Position numbers and translations under genes: made by a program
Origin: a virus
Virus record (IMG/VR): IMGVR_UViG_3300029787_000061
Span: 1 to 54,682 of that record
Direction: 5' to 3' (one strand)
Length of the DNA stretch: 54,682 nt
Shown: one piece after another, positions 6,150 through 15,466 of the stretch
Layout: each line of letters opens with the position of its first letter
How positions within the stretch are numbered: the first letter of the stretch is position 1
Notes under the pieces: model-generated
Databases searched by the model: none
The model's input: only the letters and a program-made list of their open reading frames with translations
What the model was told of the DNA's origin: nothing

Positions 6150-8335
6150 TAACCTGTGACCTCAACACTGGTAACTGTCTCCCAATTTGTTCCATTAAAG
6201 AATTGTAATTTTTTTAAAGTAGTATTATAAATTAATCCTCCTCCCTCTGCACTATTAGATTGAATTACTGATGTGCTTCCAGCAGATACTTTTGGTAATA
6301 AAATAAATTTCTTAGATGCACTTGATAATGGACCAGATACATCTAATATACCATCAGGTTCAGTTGAACCAATACCAACATTTTTAAATAATGCGTCACC
6401 GTTTGTAACATCAAGGTTAGCTGTAAGAATTGGAATAGTTGTATTAATTCCTACTTTAAAAAATGTCGAGACTCCACTGGTTGCATTAACATTTCCTGTT
6501 AAATTACCAGTAACGTTTCCAACAAGATTAGTATTAATACTAGGAATAACTAAATTACCATTAATTGTCAGATTTCCACCTACAGTTGTATTACCAGATA
6601 TACTCAAGTTTCCTCCAACAAAGGAATTACTTGTAATAGTGCAAACACCTGCTACAGTTAAAGTTTCACCAGGATTTGTAACTCCAATTCCAAGACGACC
6701 TGTATTAGTCAAGGTCATTAATCTTGCTGAATTAACACCCTTATGCCATTGGAAATCTCCTGCTGCTGCACCAGGATTATTAGCACTTATGTGATAATTA
6801 AAGTTTCCTGTTCCATAATTTAATATATCTAATGATTGTGCAGAACTATAAGGTGCACCTGCTCCACCACCATATCTAAACTCTGCATTATTTGTATTTG
6901 ATGTTCCTGATTCTCTACCAACTGTAAGACCTGCAATACCTGTGTCACTTGTGACTTGTATTTCTGTATTACCTGTTCCTCTTACTTGAATTGGATTAGC
7001 TGGCACGTCAGTTCCAACACCAATCAAAGGAGAATTAAGTTCTGTTGTTGCTGTAATGACACCTGATGCAACAATATTAGTTGTGTCTATTTGATTATAT
7101 ACAGTGACACCGACTCCAGAAGTCGAAAATTTTTCATTACCATCAAAATATAATTTTGTTCCAGCATTTTTAGTAGCGACCAACATTTTTTCTGATCCTC
7201 CACCAAGTGGAGGATTAAATGTTATCATCTCAATCTCATTGTCAGATTGTAATATTAAATTTCCTGTACCAGAATCTTTAAGATAACTGTGTCCGTTTAT
7301 AGAATCATGATATATTTGTAAATCTTCACTATCACCCAAACGTATTGATGCATCATCTCTAAAATATGCTGTTGAACCAAATCCAACAGTTGCACCAACA
7401 CCGAGAACCACATCTTCACTAAATGTTGAAACACCAGCGATGCTTACATTATCTAAATTTGTATGACCATCTACATCAATACCAGCACCAAAGTTTGTAT
7501 CACCTCCAATAGTTACATCACCATTAGAATTTATTTGTAATCTATCAGCATTATTTGTAGCATCGTAAATTTTAAAAGTTCCATTATTATTGAAAACTAA
7601 ATAATCATCATCATTATTTGTATCAGTTAGGTGTAATTTTGCCTCAACACCTTGAATAATTACATCACCACTTGTGACAGTTAAGTCACCTGACATAGTA
7701 GTAACACCAGCGATGCTTACATTATCTAAATTCGTATGACCATCAACATCTATGTCTGCGTTAAGATCAACATTGCCAGAAATAGTAGTCGCACCTGTAA
7801 TATTACCAGTTAAATTTCCTACAAAAGATGATGCTGTAACGATTCCTGTTGCCTTTATATTACCTACAGAACTTATTCCTACACCATTTTGCGAAGAATC
7901 TACATCACCACCAACTTGGACTGTGAATCTTGGATCAACAGTTGCTACACCAACGTTGCCACCAGTGTTGTATATACTAGTAAATCCTAAACCTACATCA
8001 ACATCTGCCCATTGAGAAGTTGGCATACCCTGTAAAAATCTAGCATCACCATAAAATGTAACTATTCCTGAACCTGTTGCAGTAACAATTCCACTTACAA
8101 CACTGATACCTGCCCCTATTATTTTCGTTGGTTCTAATGTAGTTACTGTTAACACTCCAACATTGACTTGATTTATATCTACAGAACCACTTACACTCAT
8201 ATTACCACGAACATCAAGAGCTTCTGTTGGCACGGTGGTTCCGATACCTACCAGACCAGTAGAAGTTACTAACAGATTGTCATCATCAACCTGAACACCG
8301 TTACGAAAATTAAAATTCTTCTTGATATTTGCCAT
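6149..8335 (-). CDS. Tail-fibre protein with repeated GIGT/D-x-N/VP blocks
   Basis: The 728-residue protein starts MANIKKNFNFRNGVQVDDDNLLVTSTGLVGIGTTVPTEALDVRG in sense and is built from beta-rich repeats: GIGTT, VSGSVDINQVNVG and DVDGHTNLDNVSIAGV (twice). A 41-bp DNA segment at 7431-7471 recurs at 7704-7744 with one difference, a period of 91 codons. The C-terminus ends FFNGTNWETVTSVEV, typical of a small knob domain. I see no S74 chaperone domain. It is preceded by a T4-type late promoter and followed with one-base overlap by the glycine-rich adhesin. It is a fibre or fibre-joint subunit; which fibre cannot be told. Confidence 0.72.
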   Translation of the reverse strand: MANIKKNFNFRNGVQVDDDNLLVTSTGLVGIGTTVPTEALDVRGNMSVSGSVDINQVNVGVLTVTTLEPTKIIGAGISVVSGIVTATGSGIVTFYGDARFLQGMPTSQWADVDVGLGFTSIYNTGGNVGVATVDPRFTVQVGGDVDSSQNGVGISSVGNIKATGIVTASSFVGNLTGNITGATTISGNVDLNADIDVDGHTNLDNVSIAGVTTMSGDLTVTSGDVIIQGVEAKLHLTDTNNDDDYLVFNNNGTFKIYDATNNADRLQINSNGDVTIGGDTNFGAGIDVDGHTNLDNVSIAGVSTFSEDVVLGVGATVGFGSTAYFRDDASIRLGDSEDLQIYHDSINGHSYLKDSGTGNLILQSDNEIEMITFNPPLGGGSEKMLVATKNAGTKLYFDGNEKFSTSGVGVTVYNQIDTTNIVASGVITATTELNSPLIGVGTDVPANPIQVRGTGNTEIQVTSDTGIAGLTVGRESGTSNTNNAEFRYGGGAGAPYSSAQSLDILNYGTGNFNYHISANNPGAAAGDFQWHKGVNSARLMTLTNTGRLGIGVTNPGETLTVAGVCTITSNSFVGGNLSISGNTTVGGNLTINGNLVIPSINTNLVGNVTGNLTGNVNATSGVSTFFKVGINTTIPILTANLDVTNGDALFKNVGIGSTEPDGILDVSGPLSSASKKFILLPKVSAGSTSVIQSNSAEGGGLIYNTTLKKLQFFNGTNWETVTSVEVTG

Positions 8336-8351
8336 CAGTTATCTTTTTAGT

Positions 8352-8359
8352 TATTTATG
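8352..8359 (-). promoter_or_regulatory. T4-type late promoter
   Basis: The minus strand reads CATAAATA followed by ACTAAAAA, 16 bp upstream of the fibre gene start at 8335. The same CATAAATAACTAAAAA string stands before the small gene at 42300, and CTAAATAACTAAAAA stands before gp48. Confidence 0.65.
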
Positions 8360-11300
8360 AGGACTCAAGAGCTTTGACTCTAGCAGTTAATTCTTTGACT
8401 GCTTCAATTAAAATAGGAACTAATCTTTCATAACGAAGTGCCATCACACCATCATCTCTAGTTGTTGTAATACCTGGTAATCCAAGTGCTTCAACATCTT
8501 GTGCTATTACACCAGTATCTGCCTTACCATTTAGATAATCATAATTTGTATCTGATTTCCAATTATAAGTATATCCTGTGATCAATCCAACTTTATCAAC
8601 AGCATTTGGAATCACTACAAGATTCTCTTTTAAGTTAAGGTCAGAACCAGAGAAAGCAACAATATCACTATTACATCTTAATTCTCCATTTTTAATTTCA
8701 GTTCCCCAACTTTGACTTATAATTCTAGTTGAACCATTATATAAAAGTTCAAAACCACCTAATCCAGTTGATGAATGTTTTTCAAATTTTGCAATATGTG
8801 TTGTGCCTGTTTGAATAATAACTCCATTGCCATTACTAGGACCTGCATTGATAATTAAATCTCCTTTTCCACAATTAATACCGCCATTGGTATTATCATG
8901 GAGGATTGTCATGTCACTATCAGTTCCAAACTTAACTGATTTGTTATCGTTAACTTTAATTTCTAAAGCAGTTCCAGTAAGTGTTGTTCCATCAAACGTC
9001 AAGTTTGCAGAAGTTGTAGTATCATCAGTTGCAGAGTTATATAAAACTCTATTCGCAGCACCTACAACATCGGTTGCTTTGTCTGCTGTTCCTGTCAAAT
9101 TACCAGTTACATCACCAGTTAACGCACCAGCGAAGGCAGTTGATGTTAGAGTATTAGTAGCAAAGTTAAATGTAAGTTGTGGATCAGTCTTTGCAGTTGT
9201 CATTGTGCCAGATGTTTTATCTGTTAATACAACTCTTTCACTTCCAGAAGTAGCAGCAGATAATTGAGCACCTGTATTAGTTAAACCAGCACCATCACCA
9301 AAGAATGTTGCTGCTGTAACAGATGTGATACCAGATATGTTACTCTGACCATCATGTGATCCAGTTCCGATTAAATCTCCACCAATGTAAACACTCTTAC
9401 CAATACCAACACCACCTAAAGTAAAGATTGCACCTGTAGCAGTTGTTGAAGAAGTAGCATTATTGTTATTATGAACTCGAATACTACCAGTTGATGCAAC
9501 TTTAATTTCACCTGTAACATTTAAAGTTTTTTGATTTGCTAATCTAACAGTTTCATTAAAGGTAACTGGACCATCAAACTGAGATAATATTTGTTTGGAT
9601 GAACCACCCTCTACAAGTAATCTTTCTTTTATTATAACTTCGTCAGCAACAATACTTAATCTATTTGGATCTTCACCTGTAATTGTTGGAATAGGTATAT
9701 CAAATGTAGTTTGTTGTCCACTGGCAGACGCTATCTTGGTATTTCCAATATAGAAATCACCCTTATCATTCATACCTGTGTAAACAACATTACCACAAGA
9801 TGTTTCTTGTGATTGAGTTAGGAACTCTTCTCTTTCAGAGAGTGATCTATTTTGTAATTGGGGTAATGCTGTTGAGTAGTTACCTGGACCATAACCAACG
9901 TATTCAAATGTATGACCTGATGCTCTTAATATAGAAGGTCTGCGAAGTTCTACTGGTATTGGTTTTATCTTTTTAATTTTTGAGTTTGCAGGATGTGCTG
10001 AACTGATTGTTCCCAATGCACCACGAATCACAGAAATTTCATCACCACTACCACTCAGAGAGTTAGATGAAATTCTCATGATTTCACCCTCTATTTCAAT
10101 ATAAGAACCTAGAGGAAAACGACTAGTAATTGAAGTTGCAGTCGTAGTTCCGTCTGGAAGCGTAACTTTAAAGGCAGGATCAGAAGCAGTAATAGCTTCA
10201 TTTGCCTTTAGTGTTTCATGATCAAATATAGATAATCCTCTTACTCCTAAATTTTCTCCCGCTTTACTTGATAATGCTTCATTATCAGATAAACCATGCT
10301 TAAGAATATATTTTGGACTTGTGAGTGCTGTAGTAGTTGTTGCAGTAAACTGAGTAATAGATGGAACACTTGCAACAATAAAATCACCTAAGTTTACATC
10401 ACTTGCATTTAATACTCTAAATTTATTACCAACCACTAAACCGTGAGCAGCAGTCGTGTTAAATGTAGTGACTGTTGATGAGAATGATGAACTACTTACT
10501 GCTGACCATGGTCCTAAATCAATTATTTGTTGACCATCTAATAATGTATCGGCAGCAGATTTAGCAACAGTTATTTGTTTTGTTGTATTGACAGCAGATA
10601 TACGATGATAAGAATCTGTTCCAGTTGAAATACCAGTGACTTGAATATAATTACCAGTCGCAGTCGATATACCAGCAGCAGGAACAACTATTCTTGCATT
10701 TGGAGTGCCAGCTATTCCTCCTAGTGCTACAGTCGAAGTATCAAAATAATAAGTTCCAGCACTATAATTAGAACCACCCTCTTTAATAGTTGCAGCAGTT
10801 ACAGCACCACCAGAAACAGTGACATCAGCAGTTGCTCCATTCCAAACAGCAGATGAAGGGACAGCATTACTATTAAATATTTTTACATTATAATATGTTC
10901 CATTTGTATGTCCAGCTCCACCAGTTAATGTTGTGTGGTATTTAAGTTGCTGTAATCCATGTTCTTCTTCAAGATTTATTACTGAGTTTGTAGTGTTATT
11001 TGTTACTGATGAGATGCCAATTGTTGCATCAAAAGATTTTAGGAATTTATTAGTTGTTTCTCTGGTAATACTTTTCTTTAAATCATTAGTTACAACGTCA
11101 CCAAGAGGAAATCTCTTTGCAAATGAAGTGGCTTCTTGTGGGTTTGCATCAATATTATCACGATCATATTCAGGATATAAGTTTACTATATTCTGATTAT
11201 ACTTATTATCGGTAAATTGACCAGATGATTCGGTCATTGCATTATCAGCATTTAACACGAACAAGTGGTAGATACCATCTTGAACCCCATCAATATATGG

Positions 11301-14189
11301 AGTAACTACCTCAGTCCTATAAACAAAGAAATTACCTTTAGTATCATTACGACTAAATCTTGGAAGTTGTGCATTACGAATTTGAGTATTGTTTGTAAAT
11401 GTGCCAACAGTATGAGTAATATTCTCAACATCAGTATTTGAATATTTAAATTCTTTATTATTAACAACACTGTCTACAACAAAAGTTCCGTTATATCCCT
11501 TGTCGTTAAGTCCAGTAGAGTTTGTAGAACTTTTAATATTTTTAACTACAATTTGATCTCCAACATTAACATTATGAGGTTTATCTGATCTTATTGTTAC
11601 AAGATTGAGAGTGCTATCAAAACTTGCTTGAGATATGAATCTAGTATTACGATCAAAATCATAATTAGATGCTGTGATGGATGTTTTGGTAAAATCTGCA
11701 TCTGCTAAAACTGATGTGAAGCTAGAGTCTTGCAACACGAATCCATCCACAGGATCTCTTCCATTTGTTAGTTCCTTTGGAACAACGTATCTTAATTTGT
11801 ATATCTTCTCATCTAAACTTCTATCATCATCTTTTCTAATGATATATGAAATATCACTGGTTAAGATAGTGTTATCATTAATTTTTGGATGTAGAGTGTT
11901 ACCACTTGCAAGTGTATGCACAAACCATCTGTTTCTTGACGTATCATATTGAATTGGATGACCAGCATCACCAGGTTTTTTATCTGATACACGACTTATG
12001 ATTGAAAATTTATCGGTGGTGCTGGCAACTGTGTTAATAAAAATTGGGTCTGCTAAATCAGCATTGGTTTTTGATGATGCGATTCTTATTTCTGTCGCAG
12101 ATAAATCTGTGTCACCATCATTTGTGATTGCAAAGTATACTGTATGTGGATCAATATTTTCAGGTAAATCACCATTATCAGCAATTATACGAATTGATTC
12201 ACCATTCTGTAGTGCGTGAGTTCCCACTGTGAATACGTTTTTCTTTGCAGCAGTTGCAGATGAGTGCGTTGCTTCATATGTCTTTTGTGATGTGTCAGTA
12301 GTGCCAGCTGCACCATTTGACATAACTATAGTTGCTTGATAAGTAGTTCCATCAGTTGCATCTACAAAAACTTTTTCATTTACTTTTGCACCAACTCTAA
12401 ATCCTTGAACTATATGAGATGGAGGAACTGTTTGTGACTCTTGACCGAATAGATATAATTTTGTTGAACTTGAACTTGTATCTTTGATTAATTGTAAATA
12501 TTCAATTTCTTGATCTAATGTGACAACTGAACGAGGAGTAATAACAGATGTGATAAATCCCTTGTCATCTTTTGTAAATGCTTCCTTTTTAAATCCCTCT
12601 GCAGCAAGTGAAAATGTTCCAAAGTTAGAGTTAGAGTTTGTAATTGATGCGTCAGCACCATTTATCATATTGAAATGACTATGGAAACCAATCGCAAATA
12701 CAGAAACGATTTGAACAACAGCATCATTTGATACTTTAATGTGACTTGTTCTCCACCCTGAACGATAGTTTGCTTCTTGGTCTAAATGATATACAGTATT
12801 AGGATTTGTTGATGATGATTCAGCTGATAAGAGTGCACCTGTTTGTTTTGAAAATGCAATACCACCATAACTTCTATTTGTGCTATCATACTTAACAAAT
12901 GCTCTATCATCTTTTTGTAGTGAAACAGCAGTAAACTGTGCTACAACCATTGATCTAAAACCAGTTGCTTTTTTACCATCAGCATGCATACCTTGCATAC
13001 CGAATACTGATCTTAATGAGGTATTAAAGATATATGGTGATGCACCTGTAACTGTATCGGTTTCGACTAAAACTTGTCCATTTGAGCTACTTAAACCACC
13101 AGCAGATCCTGCTGGTAAGTTTGGTCTTACAAATGGTAATGAATACTGAAATCTTGTTCCATCTATAACATTTGATACTTTTGTTGAAATATTGTAATCT
13201 TCTACGTTTATACCACGAATCTTGATTGGAGTTCCTCCAGTAAGATTATGATCTATAGAGGTTGTAACTGTAACCACTTGACCAGGTGTTGCACCATCAC
13301 CTGATTCAATATTAGTAATATTAAGTGGGTCTGTGGCAAATGCACCAACGATTTCAAATTCTGGTCTTTGTGGGGAGAATCCCTTTGGAGCAGTTGGATA
13401 TTTTTGTGTTATTGATCTTCTTGCTGCTGCTTCGTTATATGCGTTTGATAACTTACTGTAAAATATATCTAAGTCAGTCAAATCACTAAATTGTGCTAAC
13501 TTTGTAACACCATCAGCGTATTCAAAACAAGTCAGTTTGTGGTGAGAGAATGTTGGTTTAGATTGATTATTACTGGTAAAATCTGTTGGATCGGTATAAA
13601 CAACTCCTGTATCATCACCATCAAAAAAAGTAAACTGCCAAAAGTAACAAGCACCAGTTATACGAAATAAAGCACTTTGTCTTGCATTAATATCAGTAGG
13701 ATTAGGAACATATTTTGGTCTTATTTTTGTTTTTCTTAAATCTAGACCAACAATTGAGGTTCCTCTTGGAACCACAACACCACCATTAACACTATTAAAT
13801 TTGTAAAGTATATTATCTTCTTGTGTTAAATCAAAATTTGAATTAAGAGTGAGTGTAAAAGTATTTAATGCCCCAGTAACAGCACCACCTGGACTAACTG
13901 CCTTTGCTATACCACCCTCATCTTTTATACCAAAACCAGGTCGATTATCTACTATATGATTACCAGGAAATAGTAATATTGTTGTTCTTTCTACTAAATC
14001 ATTATCATCTCCCGCTACATATGAAAATCTAGCAGACTCTATCAGTGCTCTCTGAATAGTTTTGAAGGGTTTTGTTAATGAATTGCCTTGATTATCAATA
14101 GCGTCTGTTGAATCAAGATCATTTGGATTTACATAAAGGATACGACCTTCTGTATTCTTTATAAAATTCTCTAACTTATTAAGAGGCAT
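8355..14189 (-). CDS. Large tail-fibre protein with beta-helix-like N-terminus and C-terminal S74 chaperone
   Basis: The 1944-residue protein starts with GRILYVNPNDLDSTDAIDN and LTKPFKTIQRALIESARFS, the opening of a pectate-lyase-like right-handed beta-helix seen in many cyanophage virion proteins. The middle is long and beta-rich with Ser, Thr and Asn. The last about 110 residues are a Peptidase_S74 intramolecular chaperone: SGSDLNLKENL (autocleavage Ser-Asp with downstream Lys), YTYNWK, GVIAQDVEALGLPG and RLVPILIEAVKELTARVKAL, a terminal coiled coil. Such domains trimerise the fibre and then cut themselves off. It ends next to a late promoter for the following gene. Fibre identity (long, short or side fibre) is not resolvable. 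Confidence 0.78.
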   Translation of the reverse strand: MPLNKLENFIKNTEGRILYVNPNDLDSTDAIDNQGNSLTKPFKTIQRALIESARFSYVAGDDNDLVERTTILLFPGNHIVDNRPGFGIKDEGGIAKAVSPGGAVTGALNTFTLTLNSNFDLTQEDNILYKFNSVNGGVVVPRGTSIVGLDLRKTKIRPKYVPNPTDINARQSALFRITGACYFWQFTFFDGDDTGVVYTDPTDFTSNNQSKPTFSHHKLTCFEYADGVTKLAQFSDLTDLDIFYSKLSNAYNEAAARRSITQKYPTAPKGFSPQRPEFEIVGAFATDPLNITNIESGDGATPGQVVTVTTSIDHNLTGGTPIKIRGINVEDYNISTKVSNVIDGTRFQYSLPFVRPNLPAGSAGGLSSSNGQVLVETDTVTGASPYIFNTSLRSVFGMQGMHADGKKATGFRSMVVAQFTAVSLQKDDRAFVKYDSTNRSYGGIAFSKQTGALLSAESSSTNPNTVYHLDQEANYRSGWRTSHIKVSNDAVVQIVSVFAIGFHSHFNMINGADASITNSNSNFGTFSLAAEGFKKEAFTKDDKGFITSVITPRSVVTLDQEIEYLQLIKDTSSSSTKLYLFGQESQTVPPSHIVQGFRVGAKVNEKVFVDATDGTTYQATIVMSNGAAGTTDTSQKTYEATHSSATAAKKNVFTVGTHALQNGESIRIIADNGDLPENIDPHTVYFAITNDGDTDLSATEIRIASSKTNADLADPIFINTVASTTDKFSIISRVSDKKPGDAGHPIQYDTSRNRWFVHTLASGNTLHPKINDNTILTSDISYIIRKDDDRSLDEKIYKLRYVVPKELTNGRDPVDGFVLQDSSFTSVLADADFTKTSITASNYDFDRNTRFISQASFDSTLNLVTIRSDKPHNVNVGDQIVVKNIKSSTNSTGLNDKGYNGTFVVDSVVNNKEFKYSNTDVENITHTVGTFTNNTQIRNAQLPRFSRNDTKGNFFVYRTEVVTPYIDGVQDGIYHLFVLNADNAMTESSGQFTDNKYNQNIVNLYPEYDRDNIDANPQEATSFAKRFPLGDVVTNDLKKSITRETTNKFLKSFDATIGISSVTNNTTNSVINLEEEHGLQQLKYHTTLTGGAGHTNGTYYNVKIFNSNAVPSSAVWNGATADVTVSGGAVTAATIKEGGSNYSAGTYYFDTSTVALGGIAGTPNARIVVPAAGISTATGNYIQVTGISTGTDSYHRISAVNTTKQITVAKSAADTLLDGQQIIDLGPWSAVSSSSFSSTVTTFNTTAAHGLVVGNKFRVLNASDVNLGDFIVASVPSITQFTATTTTALTSPKYILKHGLSDNEALSSKAGENLGVRGLSIFDHETLKANEAITASDPAFKVTLPDGTTTATSITSRFPLGSYIEIEGEIMRISSNSLSGSGDEISVIRGALGTISSAHPANSKIKKIKPIPVELRRPSILRASGHTFEYVGYGPGNYSTALPQLQNRSLSEREEFLTQSQETSCGNVVYTGMNDKGDFYIGNTKIASASGQQTTFDIPIPTITGEDPNRLSIVADEVIIKERLLVEGGSSKQILSQFDGPVTFNETVRLANQKTLNVTGEIKVASTGSIRVHNNNNATSSTTATGAIFTLGGVGIGKSVYIGGDLIGTGSHDGQSNISGITSVTAATFFGDGAGLTNTGAQLSAATSGSERVVLTDKTSGTMTTAKTDPQLTFNFATNTLTSTAFAGALTGDVTGNLTGTADKATDVVGAANRVLYNSATDDTTTSANLTFDGTTLTGTALEIKVNDNKSVKFGTDSDMTILHDNTNGGINCGKGDLIINAGPSNGNGVIIQTGTTHIAKFEKHSSTGLGGFELLYNGSTRIISQSWGTEIKNGELRCNSDIVAFSGSDLNLKENLVVIPNAVDKVGLITGYTYNWKSDTNYDYLNGKADTGVIAQDVEALGLPGITTTRDDGVMALRYERLVPILIEAVKELTARVKALESS

Positions 14190-14238
14190 CTTTTTATACT
14201 ACAATAAAATGTGATCGATTAGACCATGCATACTAGGT

Positions 14239-14547
14239 CTATTTAGCTTGTTCATCCTCCCAATCTATATGGATATCTATGTCGTCTGGTAATTCTTCTG
14301 GGTTTTCTAAATCAACCCAGAATAAACAAGGATGTAATTCTTCTTCTACAAGATAAGAATAATATTGATACATATCAGCATCATCAAATGTTCTAGACTC
14401 ATCTGCTTCTTTTATCAAATCTTTATCTTCTAGATGTCCGTCTGGTAGTTCATCAAACGTAAAAGGCATACCATTAATGAAATACATCTTAACTATCATG
14501 CTGCCACCACGAAACCAGCAGCATTTTTTAGTTATCTTAAACTTCAT
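14239..14547 (-). CDS. Small acidic hypothetical protein
   Basis: The 102-residue protein is strongly acidic toward its C-terminus (EELPDDIDIHIDWEDEQ), with an aromatic-rich middle (DMYQYYSYLVEEELHPCLFWVDLENP) and a short basic start (MKFKITKKCCWFRGG). I do not recognise a family. A T4-type late motif (GATAAATA, 14566-14573) lies just upstream. A second in-frame ATG (SMIVKMYF) 16 codons in is a possible alternative start. It sits between the S74 fibre gene and an oxygenase pair. Confidence 0.55.
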   Translation of the reverse strand: MKFKITKKCCWFRGGSMIVKMYFINGMPFTFDELPDGHLEDKDLIKEADESRTFDDADMYQYYSYLVEEELHPCLFWVDLENPEELPDDIDIHIDWEDEQAK

Positions 14548-14564
14548 AATATATACCGAATGTT

Positions 14565-14759
14565 TTATTTATCTGAGGTAAGTGCCAATTCTGCATAAAC
14601 AATCATTTCTGGTTCAAGCATTTTGTCACAAACTTCCAAAACTCTCATAAACTCTTCAGTATCTTCACAGGCAATTACCTTATCATCTCCGTTGTCGCTT
14701 TTTAACTTAAAGGTTTTAGCACAAATGTCTACTACAACCTCGAATACAAAATCATCCAT
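14565..14759 (-). CDS. Small hypothetical protein
   Basis: The frame extends upstream to 14852, into the oxygenase gene, but that would place the extended -10 promoter (14782-14790) inside the gene. Starts at 14774 (MYYQG) or 14759 (MDDFVFEVVVDIC) are more sensible; 14759 has AAGG five bases upstream and gives 64 residues. The protein is a small alpha/beta type (FVFEVVVDICAKTF, then a helical TEEFMRVLEVCDKM) with no family I can name. Start choice is uncertain. Confidence 0.5.
   Translation of the reverse strand: MDDFVFEVVVDICAKTFKLKSDNGDDKVIACEDTEEFMRVLEVCDKMLEPEMIVYAELALTSDK
14566..14573 (-). promoter_or_regulatory. T4-type late promoter motif
   Basis: The minus strand reads GATAAATA followed by AAA, 18 bp upstream of the ATG at 14547. 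It overlaps the stop codon of the preceding small gene. Confidence 0.5.
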
Positions 14760-14781
14760 ACCTTGATAATACATTATTCTT

Positions 14782-14790
14782 ATTATAGCA
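14782..14790 (-). promoter_or_regulatory. Extended -10 promoter of the small gene
   Basis: The minus strand reads TGCTATAAT with TTGATA 16 bp upstream as a -35. The promoter lies in the gap left between the two candidate starts of the small gene and within the end of the upstream oxygenase gene (14806) region. Confidence 0.55.
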
Positions 14791-14805
14791 TATGTATAAT
14801 ATTTA

Positions 14806-15429
14806 TCAACTTCTAACAATATTTCCAGATATTGAAATTCTTTGTTCATCACAATTATAAAAAGGATATACCTGATGGCGAAGACGAGAAGGAAATAATA
14901 ATATAACTCCTTCCTTATCAGAATCCATCGGTATTGAATAATCTTGAACGTGACCTATTATATCAGTATATGTAATTTGAAAATCAGACGAAACAGGATG
15001 ATTAGAATTTTTTGCAAATGGTAAATCATGCTGTTCTCTCCAATCAGTAGGTATTTTCATCCATATAACAAATGACATTAATCCAAAGTGATTATGATTT
15101 GGATTAAATTCATATTGTTTTTGATAATTAACCCATAAACTTTCTAATTTCAATTCAGTTGATATCTTATCATAATCACTTATTTTGACTCGAAGTGTAT
15201 TTAAATATCTTTCAATAACAGGAGTGAGGAATAATAAAAGAGTATCATCCTCATCTTCTAATATTAAAGACTCGTCTATATTACCAGCAAGTTTATGATT
15301 TAATCTCTCTGTTGCTTTACCAATATACCCCCAAAGAGCATCCATTATATTTTTTGGTAACTTAGTATCATATATTGGAATATTAGGCAGTTCGTAAGTT
15401 GCCCACTCCACATTATCAATTCCTTCCAT
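14806..15429 (-). CDS. 2OG-Fe(II) oxygenase (PF13759 / TIGR02466-like)
   Basis: The 207-residue protein has the layout of phage TIGR02466-like putative 2OG-Fe(II) oxygenases: LESLWVNYQKQYEFNPNHNHFGLMSFVIWMKIP, with H112 and H114 before the core strand, then VILLFPSRLRHQVYPF (H185) and QRISISGNIV (R197). The C-terminal SISGNIV strand is characteristic of the family. An extended -10 site lies about 18 bp upstream. Its neighbour upstream is the lysine-rich collagen-like tail protein, which makes a fibre lysine or proline a candidate substrate; this is only an inference from position. Confidence 0.78.
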   Translation of the reverse strand: MEGIDNVEWATYELPNIPIYDTKLPKNIMDALWGYIGKATERLNHKLAGNIDESLILEDEDDTLLLFLTPVIERYLNTLRVKISDYDKISTELKLESLWVNYQKQYEFNPNHNHFGLMSFVIWMKIPTDWREQHDLPFAKNSNHPVSSDFQITYTDIIGHVQDYSIPMDSDKEGVILLFPSRLRHQVYPFYNCDEQRISISGNIVRS

Positions 15430-15446
15430 AATTTAATGTTTTTTTT

Positions 15447-15455
15447 ATTATAACA
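15447..15455 (-). promoter_or_regulatory. Extended -10 promoter of the oxygenase gene
   Basis: The minus strand reads TGTTATAAT, with an expected transcript start near 15440, about 11 nt before the ATG at 15429. No strong -35 is seen. Confidence 0.55.
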
Positions 15456-15466
15456 TAAAATTAACT